Positions 10,160-19,631 of a stretch of DNA of 64,000 bases are shown piece by piece. Origin of the DNA: Dolichospermum flos-aquae CCAP 1403/13F (GTDB lineage Bacteria > Cyanobacteriota > Cyanobacteriia > Cyanobacteriales > Nostocaceae); the NCBI RefSeq assembly GCF_012516395.1, contig NZ_CP051206.1, positions 3,633,501 to 3,697,500 of the forward strand, in the 5' to 3' direction. The translations under genes were made by a program, and so were the position numbers. Each line of letters opens with the position of its first letter. The stretch's first letter is position 1. The notes beneath the pieces are model-generated. The model was not told the DNA's origin. It saw nothing but the letters and a program-made list of their open reading frames with translations, and searched no databases.

Positions 10160-10235
10160 AGCAAAATTTTAGATTTCAGATTTTGGATTTTGGATTAAAT
10201 CTAAAATCTTAGAATCCAAAACCCAAAATTCCACT
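10160..10235. repeat. Short gattttgg-type repeats in the psaA-psaB spacer
   Basis: Imperfect tandem copies of a heptamer-like unit (gattttg) with an inverted block (aaatctaaaatc / ccaaaaccc) fill the intergenic spacer of psaAB. The same word occurs at about 5640-5690 between cbiT and cdsA. It could form a weak hairpin in the psaAB mRNA. Confidence 0.6.
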
Positions 10236-10240
10236 GATTG

Positions 10241-12499
10241 TTATCCTACTGAAAGGATGTGTGCGTGGAAGAATGCCCAAGTGGTGGCAATTCCTCCTAA
10301 TAGGTAGTGAGCCACACCTACAGCCCGACCTTGAGTGATGCTCAGTGCGCGAGGCTGAATTGTTGGGGCTACTTTCAGTTTATTGTGCGCCCAAACAATG
10401 GACTCAATTAATTCTTGCCAGTAGCCACGACCACTGAACAGGAACATTAAGCTGAACGCCCAAATGAAGTGAGCGCCTAAGAACATGAGTCCGTAAGCGG
10501 ATAACTCAGTTCCGTAGGAGTTGATTACTTGTGTAGCTTGCGCCCACAAGAAGTCACGTAACCAACCGTTGATGGTGATAGCACTTTCAGCAAAGTTACC
10601 GCCAGTAATGTGATTTACTGTACCATCTGCATCTACTGTTCCCCATACATCAGACTGCATCTTCCAACTGAAGTGGAAAATTACAATTGATAAGGAGTTA
10701 TACATCCAGAAGAGTCCGAGGAAGATGTGATCCCAACCGGAAACTTGGCAAGTACCGCCACGACCTGGACCATCGCAAGGGAATCTGAAGCCTAAGTTAG
10801 CCTTGTCTGGAATCAGACGAGAACTGCGGGCATACAATACACCTTTGAGCAAGATGAGAACAGTAACGTGAATGGTGAATGCGTGGATGTGGTGAACCAT
10901 GAAGTCCGCTGTACCCAAAGCAATGGGCATCATTGCGACCTTACCGCCTACAGCTACCAATCCGCCACCAAAAGCATGACTAACTACTTGAAGAGCGTTA
11001 GGTGCTGTGTTGCCGGGAGCTAATGTGTGCAGGTTTTGCACCCATTGAGCAAATACTGGTTGCAATTGAATTGCACTGTCGGAGAACATATCCTGGGGAC
11101 GACCCAAGGCACGCATGGTGTCATTGTGAATGTATAAACCAAAGCTATGGAAGCCTAAGAATATAGATACCCAATTGAGGTGAGAAATGATAGCGTCACG
11201 GTGACGAATCACGCGATCCAATACGTTGTTTTGGTTAACAACAGGATCGTAATCCCGCACCATGAAGATGGCTGCGTGAGCAGCGCCACCAACAATCAAG
11301 AAACCACCGATCCAAATATGGTGAGTGAAGATACACAATTGTGTTGCGTAATCAGTTGCCAAGTAAGGATAGGGAGGCATCGCGTACATATGATGGGCGA
11401 TGATGATTGTCAAGGAACCCAAGAAAGCTAGGTTAGTAGCTAATTGAGCGTGCCAAGAAGTGGTGAGGTTTTCGTAAAGACCTTTGTGACCTTCGCCAGT
11501 GAAAGGACCTTTATGAGCTTCTAGAATATCTTTGATGTTGTGACCGATACCCCAGTTGGTACGGTACATATGACCAGCAACGATGAACAGTACAGCGATC
11601 GCTAGGTGGTGATGAGAAATATCAGTCATCCACAAGCCGCCTGTAACTGGGTTTAAACCGCCCTTAAATGTGAGGATATCCGCGTAAGCGCCCCAATTTA
11701 AGGTGAAGAAAGGTGTTAAACCACTGGCGAAACCAGGGTAAAGTTCTGCCATTTTTGCTGTATTAAACAGCAATTCATGAGGCAATGGAATGTCCTTAGC
11801 TGCCACACCTGCATCTAACAGATTGTTGATTGGTGCAGAAACGTGAATTAAGTGACCAGCCCATCCTAAAGAACCACAGCCTAGCAACACTGATAAGTGA
11901 TGATTCAGCATTGACTCCACGTTCTGGAACCATTCCAGTTTAGGAGCGCGTTTGTGGTAGTGGAACCAGCCAGCAAATAAGAACAAGCCTGCTAATACCA
12001 AGCCGCCAATTGCAGTTACATATAGCTGGAAGGAGCTAGTGATACCCCAGCCACGCCATACTTGGAACAAGCCAGATGTGATTTGAATGCCGCGGAAACC
12101 GCCGCCCATATCACCATTTAAAATGTCTTGACCAACAATAGACCAAACAGTTTGAGCGCTAGGCTTAATGCCTAACGGGTCAGCCAGCCAAGCTTCGTAG
12201 TTAGAGAACTTAGCACCGTGGAACAACATCCCGCTCAACCAGATTGCTACTATGGACAAATGTCCGAAGTGAGCGGCGAATATCTTGCGGGAGATGTCTT
12301 CTAAATCGCTTGTATGTGTATCAAAATCATGGGCGAGGGCATGGAGATCCCAAATCCAGGTTGTGGTTTTTGGGCCTCTCGATAAGGATCTGTCGAAATG
12401 TCCTGGCTTTGCCCATTTTTCAAATGAGGTAGGAACCGGATCATTGTCAACGATCACTCTTGCTTTTTTTTCCTCTCGCTCCGGAGGACTAATCGTCAT
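10241..12499 (-). CDS. psaA: Photosystem I P700 chlorophyll a apoprotein A1
   Basis: 752 residues, full length. It is the PsaB partner in the photosystem I core. It begins [20 protein letters not shown]; the FX-binding loop [12 protein letters not shown] is present as in PsaB. It is clearly paralogous to PsaB (shared [22 protein letters not shown] block). The ATG at 12499 has a strong SD, ggaggtcga, immediately upstream. First gene of the psaAB operon, with a long upstream region free of genes. Confidence 0.99.
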   Translation of the reverse strand: MTISPPEREEKKARVIVDNDPVPTSFEKWAKPGHFDRSLSRGPKTTTWIWDLHALAHDFDTHTSDLEDISRKIFAAHFGHLSIVAIWLSGMLFHGAKFSNYEAWLADPLGIKPSAQTVWSIVGQDILNGDMGGGFRGIQITSGLFQVWRGWGITSSFQLYVTAIGGLVLAGLFLFAGWFHYHKRAPKLEWFQNVESMLNHHLSVLLGCGSLGWAGHLIHVSAPINNLLDAGVAAKDIPLPHELLFNTAKMAELYPGFASGLTPFFTLNWGAYADILTFKGGLNPVTGGLWMTDISHHHLAIAVLFIVAGHMYRTNWGIGHNIKDILEAHKGPFTGEGHKGLYENLTTSWHAQLATNLAFLGSLTIIIAHHMYAMPPYPYLATDYATQLCIFTHHIWIGGFLIVGGAAHAAIFMVRDYDPVVNQNNVLDRVIRHRDAIISHLNWVSIFLGFHSFGLYIHNDTMRALGRPQDMFSDSAIQLQPVFAQWVQNLHTLAPGNTAPNALQVVSHAFGGGLVAVGGKVAMMPIALGTADFMVHHIHAFTIHVTVLILLKGVLYARSSRLIPDKANLGFRFPCDGPGRGGTCQVSGWDHIFLGLFWMYNSLSIVIFHFSWKMQSDVWGTVDADGTVNHITGGNFAESAITINGWLRDFLWAQATQVINSYGTELSAYGLMFLGAHFIWAFSLMFLFSGRGYWQELIESIVWAHNKLKVAPTIQPRALSITQGRAVGVAHYLLGGIATTWAFFHAHILSVG

Positions 12500-13030
12500 T
12501 CGACCTCCTCTCTATAAGGAATTGGGAATCATGAATACCACCTAGAATAACACATTCGCAGTTTTCAGATTTCTCTGGACTAACGATGTGGTTGCCGTGT
12601 GGAAAAGAAAAGTTGTTTCTGTTGAATTATAGAGTCAGAACTTGCACATTGTTATAGACCTGTTAACAATAATTAAACATAGCCAAGTTTATGGTCTAAT
12701 TTACGTTACCAGTTCCTATACATTGTTCAAATGTCAATAGACTCTTCATTTAATTTACAAAGAACAACAATTTGCAAAACTGATGATTTATACGGAAATC
12801 GGCTTAAACCCTTGCTGTTTAGCTACTTTTACCCAAAATTAGCGGTCTATAGGCAAATTATTTTCCCGGAATTAAGTCAAAAAAATTACTTATTTGGCAT
12901 TCTAATCAAAGAAAAGTAAGTAGATTTATAACTTTGGTCATAGATTTATGCTCTTAATCCATAGTCCATGAGTCATAATTTGCGCCACAATGATTGCGTC
13001 AATTGTTAAAAACTATTAAGGAATAAAAAC
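12500..13030. promoter_or_regulatory. psaA upstream region, about 530 bp without a convincing gene
   Basis: Long AT-rich intergenic region between the divergent psaA and lipoprotein genes. Cyanobacterial psaA genes usually carry long light-regulated leaders and several start sites, which would fit this space, but I could not pick specific promoter boxes. A 62-codon frame at 12731-12919 has no SD and no recognisable family and is not called. Near the right side, gaataaaaac lies just before the lipoprotein start. Confidence 0.5.
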
Positions 13031-14281
13031 ATGAACACTGGGTGCAGAAAATTTTTTGAGTTACTTTTCTCAAATAGATTCCCAATTATTAAATGGGTTG
13101 TCACATTAGTGCTAGTTGTAAATTTGAGTAGTTGCGCTGAAGCAGCAAATAGTCAGGAAATATCTATCAATCCCTTCATGAAAGCGCCCCCAACTTCAGA
13201 AATTTCTGGGACATTTTCCGAAACCGCACCACCAAATGTTATCCAAGCATTGCGTCCCAGTTTGGAGGGTTATCAACCCCAAGTCAGCATCCTCAGTCCC
13301 CAGGTAGATGAAATTCTTCAAGACAATATAGTTAAAGTAAGATTACAAGTTAAGGACTTACCGATATTTAAAGACCCTCAATGGCAACTTGGTCCCCATT
13401 TGCACCTAATTTTAGACAATCAGCCCTATATAGCTGTTTACGATGTAAATCAGCCGGTGGTATTGTCAGACTTATCCCCTGGTACACATACTCTTCGCGT
13501 TTTTGCTTCTCGTCCGTGGCATGAAAGTTTTAAAAATGAAGGTGCTTATACTCAAACCACATTTCACGTCTTGACGAAAACTGAGGAAAACAACCCAGAT
13601 TCTAAATTACCTCTACTGACTTATAGTCGTCCTACTGGTGGTTATGGGGCAGAACCAATTATGCTGGATTTCTACTTGACTAACGCACCGTTGCACAGTG
13701 TTGCTGAGACTAATCCTGACGATACAATGAGCAATTGGCGTATTCGTAGTACGGTTAATGGTGAAAGCTTTATTCTTGATCGTTGGCAAACTATTTATCT
13801 TAAAGGCTTTAAACCTGGTAAAACCTGGGTGAAACTGGAATTCCTTGATAATGAAGGACAACCTGTGAAAAATGCCTTTAATACCACAATCAGACTAATT
13901 AATTACCAACCCAATGGTCAAGATACTCTTTCTAAAATTGTCAGAGGGGAATTGACAGCAGATGAAGTTCGGGGCATTGTAGACCCAACTTATACTGCTA
14001 GGATTCCAGTTACTGAACCCACCCCTGCACCAATACCAGAAACCAAAGTCGAAAAACAACCAATTCCTGAAGTTAAACTTCCTGAAGTTACACCAACACC
14101 AGAAACTAAAGTCGAAAAACAACTAATTCCTGAAGTTACACCAACACCAGAAACTAAAGTCGAAAAACAACCAATTCCTGAAGTTACACCAATTCCAGAA
14201 ACCAAAGTCACAGAAATAAAAGAATTAAATCTGGATAAACCAGATACAGGTTCGTCTAAGCAATCTCAAATTCAGGAGTAA
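13031..14281 (+). CDS. Putative lipoprotein with Pro/Glu-rich repeat tail
   Basis: 416 residues, function not recognised. The N terminus is a signal peptide with hydrophobic core VVTLVLVVNL and lipobox-like LSSC, predicting a lipoprotein. The globular part (about 60-300) reads as beta-rich, with two similar-looking halves. The C-terminal tail (about 335-395) is a repeat of a 16-20-residue unit built on TPTPETKVEKQPIPEV, four imperfect copies, extended and probably a wall- or envelope-spanning spacer. Its stop codon abuts the stop of the convergent glutaminase gene without any gap. Confidence 0.75.
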   Translation: MNTGCRKFFELLFSNRFPIIKWVVTLVLVVNLSSCAEAANSQEISINPFMKAPPTSEISGTFSETAPPNVIQALRPSLEGYQPQVSILSPQVDEILQDNIVKVRLQVKDLPIFKDPQWQLGPHLHLILDNQPYIAVYDVNQPVVLSDLSPGTHTLRVFASRPWHESFKNEGAYTQTTFHVLTKTEENNPDSKLPLLTYSRPTGGYGAEPIMLDFYLTNAPLHSVAETNPDDTMSNWRIRSTVNGESFILDRWQTIYLKGFKPGKTWVKLEFLDNEGQPVKNAFNTTIRLINYQPNGQDTLSKIVRGELTADEVRGIVDPTYTARIPVTEPTPAPIPETKVEKQPIPEVKLPEVTPTPETKVEKQLIPEVTPTPETKVEKQPIPEVTPIPETKVTEIKELNLDKPDTGSSKQSQIQE

Positions 14282-15232
14282 TTAACTAAAAATACTCAGT
14301 TGCAAACTTTGAGATAAAGTTTCCATTAGTGCCAAACCAGCTACAGGATTACCTACAATGTCTAAAGCAGGACTGTAGCTGGCGATCGCAGCGATCGCTG
14401 AAGACATCGCTCCCTGATTTGGTATAATGGCAATAAGTCCACCACCAATACCCGATTTTATTGGTAAGCCAATTTTGACAGCGTATTCTGCGGAAGCTTC
14501 ATATAAACCACAAGTTAACATCACCGTATTCACAATTTGACGGTGTTTATTATTTATAACTTCGCTTTTACAGGCTAACACTTTTCCCAGGTTCGCTAAA
14601 TCCTCTACCCGTCCAGAGATACAGCATATTTGTTCATAAACGTTTAGAGATAATTCAATATTATTTAAATTTCCAGATTCGTAGAGATAGTTGGCAATAT
14701 CTATATTTATTTGAGAGTGACTAGCACGAACTGAAGCTAGAATATCTGTGTCTATATATAATTGAGTACCTGCTAATTTATTTAACCATTCACAAAACAA
14801 TTGTGTGCATTCATTTCCATCTTTTCCTGGCAACTTATCAGCGAGAGTAATAGCACCACTATTAATCATGGGGTTGCGAGGATATCCATTATCTGCTATT
14901 AATTGCACTAAAGAATTAAAAGGCGCATCCGAGGGTTTAACCCCAACCCATTGCAAAACCTGTTTTTCCCCGTAATATTCCAGCAGGTATAGTAGAGAAA
15001 ATGGCTTAATGACACTCATAAATGGAAATACACAATCGGTATCTCCTAAACTATAATTTTCTCCTGATTCACAACTTATATAAACAGCAAATGAGTTAGG
15101 ATTAGCCGTAGCTAATTTAGGAATGCGTTCAATAACTTTTCCTTTTGCTGCTTGGGTTTTAGCTTGTTCTACCCAGATAGATAAATTATGTATATTAATG
15201 CTTTTTATTCCTAGCACAAGCCTAAACCTCAA
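14282..15232 (-). CDS. glsA: Glutaminase (serine beta-lactamase-like fold)
   Basis: Hydrolyses glutamine to glutamate and ammonia. The catalytic S-x-x-K pair is Ser73/Lys76 in FMSVIKPFSLL, followed by NPMINSGAI and the late GIGGGLIAIIP block, all typical. The 316-residue frame starts at a TTG; a GTG six codons in is an alternative, and no SD decides. Family members are about 305-310 residues, so the real N terminus is probably within these first few codons. Single gene. Confidence 0.93.
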   Translation of the reverse strand: MRFRLVLGIKSINIHNLSIWVEQAKTQAAKGKVIERIPKLATANPNSFAVYISCESGENYSLGDTDCVFPFMSVIKPFSLLYLLEYYGEKQVLQWVGVKPSDAPFNSLVQLIADNGYPRNPMINSGAITLADKLPGKDGNECTQLFCEWLNKLAGTQLYIDTDILASVRASHSQINIDIANYLYESGNLNNIELSLNVYEQICCISGRVEDLANLGKVLACKSEVINNKHRQIVNTVMLTCGLYEASAEYAVKIGLPIKSGIGGGLIAIIPNQGAMSSAIAAIASYSPALDIVGNPVAGLALMETLSQSLQLSIFS

Positions 15233-15377
15233 ATCATGAAGATAATCTGGATTATATCTTAATGAGTAATTACTCTAACTTTTTATGTAACTAATTTTAA
15301 ATACAAAACCGAAAATTTACGTAATATTAGTAATTACGGGTAATTGGTAAAAAGCAATAAAAAGATAAATATTCCCT

Positions 15378-15415
15378 TTCTTCTGTTCCCTGTTCCCTGT
15401 TCCCTGTTCCCTCTT
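15378..15415. repeat. Heptamer short tandem repeat (ttccctg)
   Basis: About five consecutive ttccctg units between divergent glsA and the small secreted-protein gene; the same heptamer recurs near 17490 and at 51708-51750. This is the classic STRR type of Nostoc/Anabaena genomes. Confidence 0.85.
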
Positions 15416-15501
15416 CTTAGATAAGATAGACTGATTAACAACCAAGTTGTCGGAAAAGATAAATTGGTTTATTTCCCTAATAACAAGGTTTTTAACAGTA
15501 C

Positions 15502-15867
15502 ATGAACAAAAGATTTATTTTAACTTTGATTTCTAGCCCCGTGTTGTTTACATCCATGTTATCTATGGTGATGATGGGTAGACCTGCTCATGCTAGTCAA
15601 ACAGTTGACACTGCTGGTACTCATGAATCTTGTGTCATGTCTCCCCATTCTGCAATTCCGAACAAGGTATGTATACAGGTGAGTAATACTCCTTTGGGCG
15701 TTGCTAAAGAAACCATGCAAGTGGCACAAGCGGATACAAATAGTCCTAAAGAACTAGAATTTTCTGATGCTGAAAGCGATTTAGCTATCAAGCTATTTGG
15801 CTGTGATTGTCCAGTTTGCATCAATGCTGCTCGGCAATTGAATGGTTCAGCACCTTTGCCAGTTTAG
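15502..15867 (+). CDS. Small secreted protein with a C-terminal CxCxxC motif
   Basis: 121 residues, not recognised as a named family. A signal peptide (about 1-32, ending RPAHASQ) is followed by a polar segment and a Cys-rich end, FGCDCPVCINAARQL. Further cysteines occur at SCVM and KVCIQV, so it could form disulfides in the periplasm or bind metal. It is preceded by a heptamer repeat and is convergent with aroB, 38 bp away. Probably a real gene because of the clean secretion signal. Confidence 0.6.
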   Translation: MNKRFILTLISSPVLFTSMLSMVMMGRPAHASQTVDTAGTHESCVMSPHSAIPNKVCIQVSNTPLGVAKETMQVAQADTNSPKELEFSDAESDLAIKLFGCDCPVCINAARQLNGSAPLPV

Positions 15868-15905
15868 CACGATGTGGTGTTAAAAAGGGCAGGGAGACCC
15901 TGCCC

Positions 15906-16997
15906 CTACTTCCCTAACAATACTTCTCTAATTATGTCTGTTGGTACTTCGTCGGTAATTTTAACTGCGCCAATTTGGATTGGTAGTACGAAGCGAACCT
16001 TGCCAGATTTAACTTTTTTGTCTAATTGCAAAGCATCAATAAGAGCTTCAATATCTAAATCTGCGGGTATTTGGGTGGGTAAACCTGCTTTTTTGATTAA
16101 GGCGTTTTGACGTTCTGTATCTCCTTGTGTCCAAAGTCCTAATTTTACAGCAATGCCTCCTGCTGCTACCATACCAATACCGACAGCTTCACCATGTTTG
16201 AATAAACGGTACTCTGTGAGGCTTTCTACTGCATGACCGATAGTATGACCATAATTTAAAATTGCCCTGATTCCAGATTCTTTTTCATCTTTGCTGACAA
16301 CATCTGCCTTTGCTTGACAGGAATGAGTTAATATGCTGTTTATCAGGTCGGATTTTACATAGCGGAGTTGATCTAGGTGTTTACTTGCTGTTAGTTGAGT
16401 AAACAGTTCGGTGTCCCAAATAATACCGTACTTGATCACCTCTGCCATTCCTGCTCGAAATTCCCGTGCTGGAAGGGTTTTTAATACTTCTGGGTCAATT
16501 AAAACTAGACTGGGTTGATGAAATGCACCAATCAAGTTTTTACCGTGGGGATGATTTACGCCGGTTTTACCACCAATAGCTGAGTCTACCATTGCTAGGA
16601 GACTGGTGGGAACTTGCACAACGTTGATGCCTCTGAGCCATGTGGCGGCGGCAAAGCCTGTCATATCACCAATAACACCTCCTCCTAATGCCACCATTGT
16701 TGAGGAGCGTTCTAGGCGATTTTCAAGGGCGATGTCGTAGAGTTTCTGAATGGAGTTGAGGGTTTTGTAGCGTTCACCTGGGGGTAGGTTGTAACTGACG
16801 ACTTGAAAACCGGCATTTTCTAAAGAGGCGATCGCTCTTTCGCCATAGTATTTAAATATCATGGGGTTGGAAACTAGCAATACTTTTTTACTTAGTTTCA
16901 AACTCGCCATTTGTTCACCTAGTTGATCTAAACTCCCAGGTGCAATGGTAATATCATAAGATTTTTCTGGTATATCTACTTTAATTACAGAACTCAT
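15906..16997 (-). CDS. aroB: 3-dehydroquinate synthase
   Basis: 363 residues, normal length. Second step of the shikimate pathway: DAHP to 3-dehydroquinate, using NAD and a divalent metal. Seen: [19 protein letters not shown] (nucleotide-binding loop), [21 protein letters not shown] (active-site region split over two motifs), HGEAVGIGM (metal-ligand His). The start codon ATGA lies 9 nt after a structured repeat, so that element occupies the whole upstream region of this gene and may form its mRNA leader. Confidence 0.96.
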   Translation of the reverse strand: MSSVIKVDIPEKSYDITIAPGSLDQLGEQMASLKLSKKVLLVSNPMIFKYYGERAIASLENAGFQVVSYNLPPGERYKTLNSIQKLYDIALENRLERSSTMVALGGGVIGDMTGFAAATWLRGINVVQVPTSLLAMVDSAIGGKTGVNHPHGKNLIGAFHQPSLVLIDPEVLKTLPAREFRAGMAEVIKYGIIWDTELFTQLTASKHLDQLRYVKSDLINSILTHSCQAKADVVSKDEKESGIRAILNYGHTIGHAVESLTEYRLFKHGEAVGIGMVAAGGIAVKLGLWTQGDTERQNALIKKAGLPTQIPADLDIEALIDALQLDKKVKSGKVRFVLPIQIGAVKITDEVPTDIIREVLLGK

Positions 16998-17427
16998 AAA
17001 AATACCCGGTAAGTGGGAAACTCAGACACTTCAGTGCTGAGAGGGAAACGACTCGTGCGGTTTTAACCGCCTTGAATATTTTTTCATTACCGCCTTGGAG
17101 TTGGTAAATTCGGTGTACTTTTGTAATGTACTTTCAACGGGACAATTACCGATTCAAATTTCCCAACTCTGTACGCATAATGTGTTGCTCCGAAGAGCCT
17201 CCCATTTCTGGGGTAATGTTAGCTTCGTCAATGTTTTAAGAGCTTTTTAGACTTGCAACACTGTTTCAGTGACTTTAAAACTGTTTAATTGCAAATGACA
17301 GAGCAGGGAACTAGCTACGCATTCCAGGGTGTCGTGACTCAAAAAACGTAGTCAGTTAAGACTTAGACTGGTCAGTACAGCTTGCAATTTCTTACAAGCT
17401 CAGTCCCTTTAGGGCTGAGTTACTGAC
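16998..17427 (-). ncRNA. Structured repeat upstream of aroB, long copy (HEARO/omega-RNA-like candidate)
   Basis: Shares several blocks with the element at 52678-52881, in opposite orientation. The 5' end folds as an outer stem gtcagta/tactgac enclosing two hairpins (ctcag-ccct/aggg-ctgag and cttg/caag). Conserved blocks gagtcacgacaccc, gaatgcg and gctagttccctgct follow, and the 3' end is gagtttcccacttaccg. In both copies exactly 9 nt separate this end from ATGA, here the aroB start. HEARO RNAs (omega RNAs of IscB) are reported to sit before ATGA/GTGA; no iscB gene is in the window. The repeat is certain, the class is inference. This copy has about 240 nt more than the other. Confidence 0.5.
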
Positions 17428-17557
17428 TCCCTAACCCTAATATAATCACTCGTCTGGGTATTTTACCCCAAGTTGACAACCTCTTTTCTATTCCCTGTTC
17501 CCTTTCATAATTATTGATGATTGAATAGAAATAAGTAACTAATCTGGAGCAAAACAA

Positions 17558-17650
17558 ATGGCTGTAGTTGAATATATTGTCTTTCTAGGCGTGTTTATGG
17601 GTGTAGCTGTAGGCCTATTATTTGGTCTACGCGGAGCTAAGATAATCTAA
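17558..17650 (+). CDS. petL: Cytochrome b6f complex subunit PetL
   Basis: Single-span 30-residue protein beginning MAVVEYIVFLGVF and ending GLRGAKII. The length, the single hydrophobic helix and the ..R..K-I-I end match cyanobacterial PetL, a small peripheral subunit that stabilises the b6f dimer. An SD (ggag, 10 nt upstream) supports the ATG. It is followed by a small hairpin (aaacccac/gtgggttt, 17672-17692). PetM and PetN differ in sequence pattern, so PetL is the best call. Confidence 0.8.
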   Translation: MAVVEYIVFLGVFMGVAVGLLFGLRGAKII

Positions 17651-17671
17651 CCCTACAATTAGACGCTAATT

Positions 17672-17692
17672 AAACCCACTTTATGTGGGTTT
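17672..17692 (+). terminator. Hairpin after petL
   Basis: 8-bp perfect stem aaacccac/gtgggttt with a 5-nt loop, 21 bp after the petL stop. There is no long T-tract, so it may be a weak terminator or an mRNA-stabilising hairpin. Confidence 0.55.
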
Positions 17693-17812
17693 AGGTATCG
17701 GTTTCAATCAGATTATCAAATGTCTATTTACTACTTTGCTGTTTGATTGCAAGTTTTCACCACTTCAATCTCTAACTCAAGTATCCGAGCAACTTTTTCT
17801 ACAGTTAGTCCC

Positions 17813-18232
17813 TCATTTAATAAACCAATTCTCAATTATCAGATCCTCAAAATCCTGAAAATCTGCCACATTATTTGTTACTAAAATCAAGTCATTGCAG
17901 AAGGCAATACTGGCAATTTGTCCATCAATAAAAGCAGGTGTTTTACCAATTTTCGATAATCTAGCTCTTTCCTGTGCGTGCCATTTTGCAGCTTTGAGAT
18001 CATAATCAAACACAGGCAAATCTAACACAGAATCTTGAATGTATTTCCATAAAGAATCCTTGCGTTTAGATGCTGGTAAACGCCAACAGCCATAAAGGAT
18101 TTCATGAACAACAAGACTTGCTACTGCTACCTCTGAACGATAGCGATTTAATTGATCTAAAACCTGAGTATTGGGAATTGGCCGACTCGGTTCTGAGATA
18201 ATATTAGAGTCTAGTAAAAAGCGAACTGTCAT
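17813..18232 (-). CDS. PIN-domain ribonuclease toxin (VapC-like)
   Basis: 139 residues. PIN fold with the expected acidic residues: Asp8 in LLDSNI, Glu44 in VHEIL, Asp103 in FIDGQIA and Asp124 in TNNVADF. Such toxins cut RNA (often tRNA) and are held by a cognate antitoxin. It overlaps the upstream 89-aa gene by 4 bp (18229-18232), the usual antitoxin-toxin arrangement. The pair lies at the edge of a region of gene debris, consistent with mobility. Confidence 0.88.
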   Translation of the reverse strand: MTVRFLLDSNIISEPSRPIPNTQVLDQLNRYRSEVAVASLVVHEILYGCWRLPASKRKDSLWKYIQDSVLDLPVFDYDLKAAKWHAQERARLSKIGKTPAFIDGQIASIAFCNDLILVTNNVADFQDFEDLIIENWFIK

Positions 18233-18498
18233 AAATCAATCTCGCGTCCTGGACTACGATCTCTAATATCTGCAAAATCTTCATCTGTAAATTCAATTCC
18301 TTCTCTTTCAATTGTTTCTCGAAACCTTAAAACCCCTTCCCAAAAGCTATCTCCTTTATTCTGTAATGGTTTTTCCTGTACTTGTTCTTTTATTTGTGAC
18401 AGTTTATGTTTGAGAAATTGAATAAAATCTAAAACTTCTTGTTGTTTATCGGTTGGTAACTCTCGCAGGTTTTCTAAAACTGCTTGTTCAATGGTCAT
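18229..18498 (-). CDS. VapB-like antitoxin, DUF2281-type
   Basis: 89 residues. The N-terminal half (VLENLRELPTDKQQEVLDFI) matches the DUF2281 pattern of cyanobacterial antitoxins; the C-terminal half (WEGVLRFRETIEREGIEF) is the likely toxin-binding tail. It precedes and overlaps the PIN toxin gene by 4 bp, so the two are translationally coupled. A DNA-binding AbrB or RHH domain is not obvious. Confidence 0.75.
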   Translation of the reverse strand: MTIEQAVLENLRELPTDKQQEVLDFIQFLKHKLSQIKEQVQEKPLQNKGDSFWEGVLRFRETIEREGIEFTDEDFADIRDRSPGREIDL

Positions 18499-18544
18499 AG
18501 TTTCACCTCTACTACTAGGCTATAATTCTATTGTAAATGACATC

Positions 18545-18625
18545 AGCATTAATTTTTATTTTCTCCTCCATTGTTGAGATCAATTCCTAATATTGCAAAT
18601 TGTTGATTTATCCAATCTGTAGAGG
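18545..18625 (-). pseudogene. Orphan C-terminal gene fragment (copy of the 19144 tail)
   Basis: Minus-strand reading gives TDWINQQFAILGIDL, nearly identical to TDWINQQLAILGIDI encoded at about 19155-19195. It is only a short coding tail with no start, left behind by deletion or duplication. Confidence 0.6.
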
Positions 18626-18659
18626 AAAATCAATTTATTCATATAAATTCAGCTTAATC

Positions 18660-18998
18660 TTAAAAAGGATTATCATCAATTTCTTGTTTTTGCCGCAAAT
18701 ATTCCCAAGTTTCCGTTTGTTCTTCTTGTTCTCCTTCTTCTAACCACTCTTCGGTTAATTCTTTGAGTAATTGATGTTGTTGATTTAAAATTTGTTGTTG
18801 TGCGTCTATTTCTAGGTGAGAATGGTTAAAAATCTCAGGTTTAAAAGTAACACTTTCTCGAAATACTCGCATTATTTGTAGGAGATTTGGCCAGTATTCT
18901 TTAGGTGTTGCTTGAATTTCTCGTAAAATTTCTATGAGATGATTTTCTTCGGTAGTGTTACTTAATTCTGGTTTATTGATTAAATCGGATTGAGACAT
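18660..18998 (-). CDS. Hypothetical acidic protein
   Basis: 112 residues, no family recognised. It is rich in Glu/Gln, predicted largely helical (KEYWPNLLQIMRVFRES; ILNQQHQLLKELTEEWLEEGEQEEQTETWEY), without a signal peptide or membrane helix. It starts MSQSDLINKPEL at a clean ATG. It lies between the TA pair and decayed fragments, so it might itself be a survivor of a mobile island. Confidence 0.5.
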   Translation of the reverse strand: MSQSDLINKPELSNTTEENHLIEILREIQATPKEYWPNLLQIMRVFRESVTFKPEIFNHSHLEIDAQQQILNQQHQLLKELTEEWLEEGEQEEQTETWEYLRQKQEIDDNPF

Positions 18999-19143
18999 AA
19001 TTATTTATTCCTCATAATGTTGATAAAGCGTAATTAGTCATGGGAATCCTATCTTTATATTATGACAAAATTTGCCGTGATAGTAAGCTGTTAAATTGAT
19101 CAGGGAAAATATATATAAATATTATACAACAGGAAATTAACTG

Positions 19144-19480
19144 ATGATGCTTTTGATATCAATTCCTAATATTGCCAATTGCTGATTTATCCAATCTGTA
19201 GCTGTTGCTTTATCGGTTTCAATGGCTTTTTCTACTCCTATTTTAGCAATTTCTAGTAGTTGTTTGGATTTTAGTTTTAAATCCAAACTTTCGAGCAATT
19301 TTGAATTAATATGCTGTTGAAATTGAAAATCAAAAATAGGTATTGGTAAAGATTTTATAGAAGTTTGAGTTACAAGCGGTTGAACATAACTAAAGCTAGT
19401 GTAGGGGGCTGTTCTAGCAGTTCAAATAACACACTGGGGAGATTTTGCAGTAATGTGTAAAATATCGTGTCTGTCTTCAT
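19144..19480 (-). pseudogene. Decayed gene chimera (DUF2887/Rpn nuclease N terminus joined to an HsdS-like tail)
   Basis: From the ATG at 19480 the minus strand reads MKTDTIFYTLLQNLPSVL, the characteristic start of DUF2887/Rpn-type PDDEXK proteins, but it stops after about 35 codons. Another frame then continues LPIPIFDFQFQQHINSKLL ... LLEIAKIGVEKAIE ... TDWINQQLAILGID and stops near 19144. That tail resembles the C terminus of type I specificity (HsdS-like) subunits. The middle of both genes is missing. Around 19516-19560 there is a gtagcgatagcgaagcg-type cyanobacterial repeat. Fragment identities are by eye. Confidence 0.6.
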
Positions 19481-19631
19481 TTTATAAGTCGAAGCTGAAG
19501 TTAAGCAATATTTTCTCAGACGTTGTAGCGATAGCGAAGCGCTCTGTAGGAATCGCTCTACATTTCCGGCTTATTTTAGATTGTATCAATCAGCGTCCGA
19601 GTAAGAATAGGTTATCTGTTTAAGTGGGTAA

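Noticed and set aside
8077..10198. Several plus-strand frames of 60-130 codons antisense to psaB
   Set aside because: Shadows of a highly conserved gene; no start signals or recognised domains.
11180..12545. Plus-strand frames antisense to psaA
   Set aside because: Antisense to a certain gene, with no SD and no homology pattern.
12731..12919. 62-codon frame in the psaA upstream region
   Set aside because: No SD, no family, AT-rich; likely chance.
13613..14211. Minus-strand frames antisense to the Pro-rich tail
   Set aside because: Caused by repeat composition of the lipoprotein gene.
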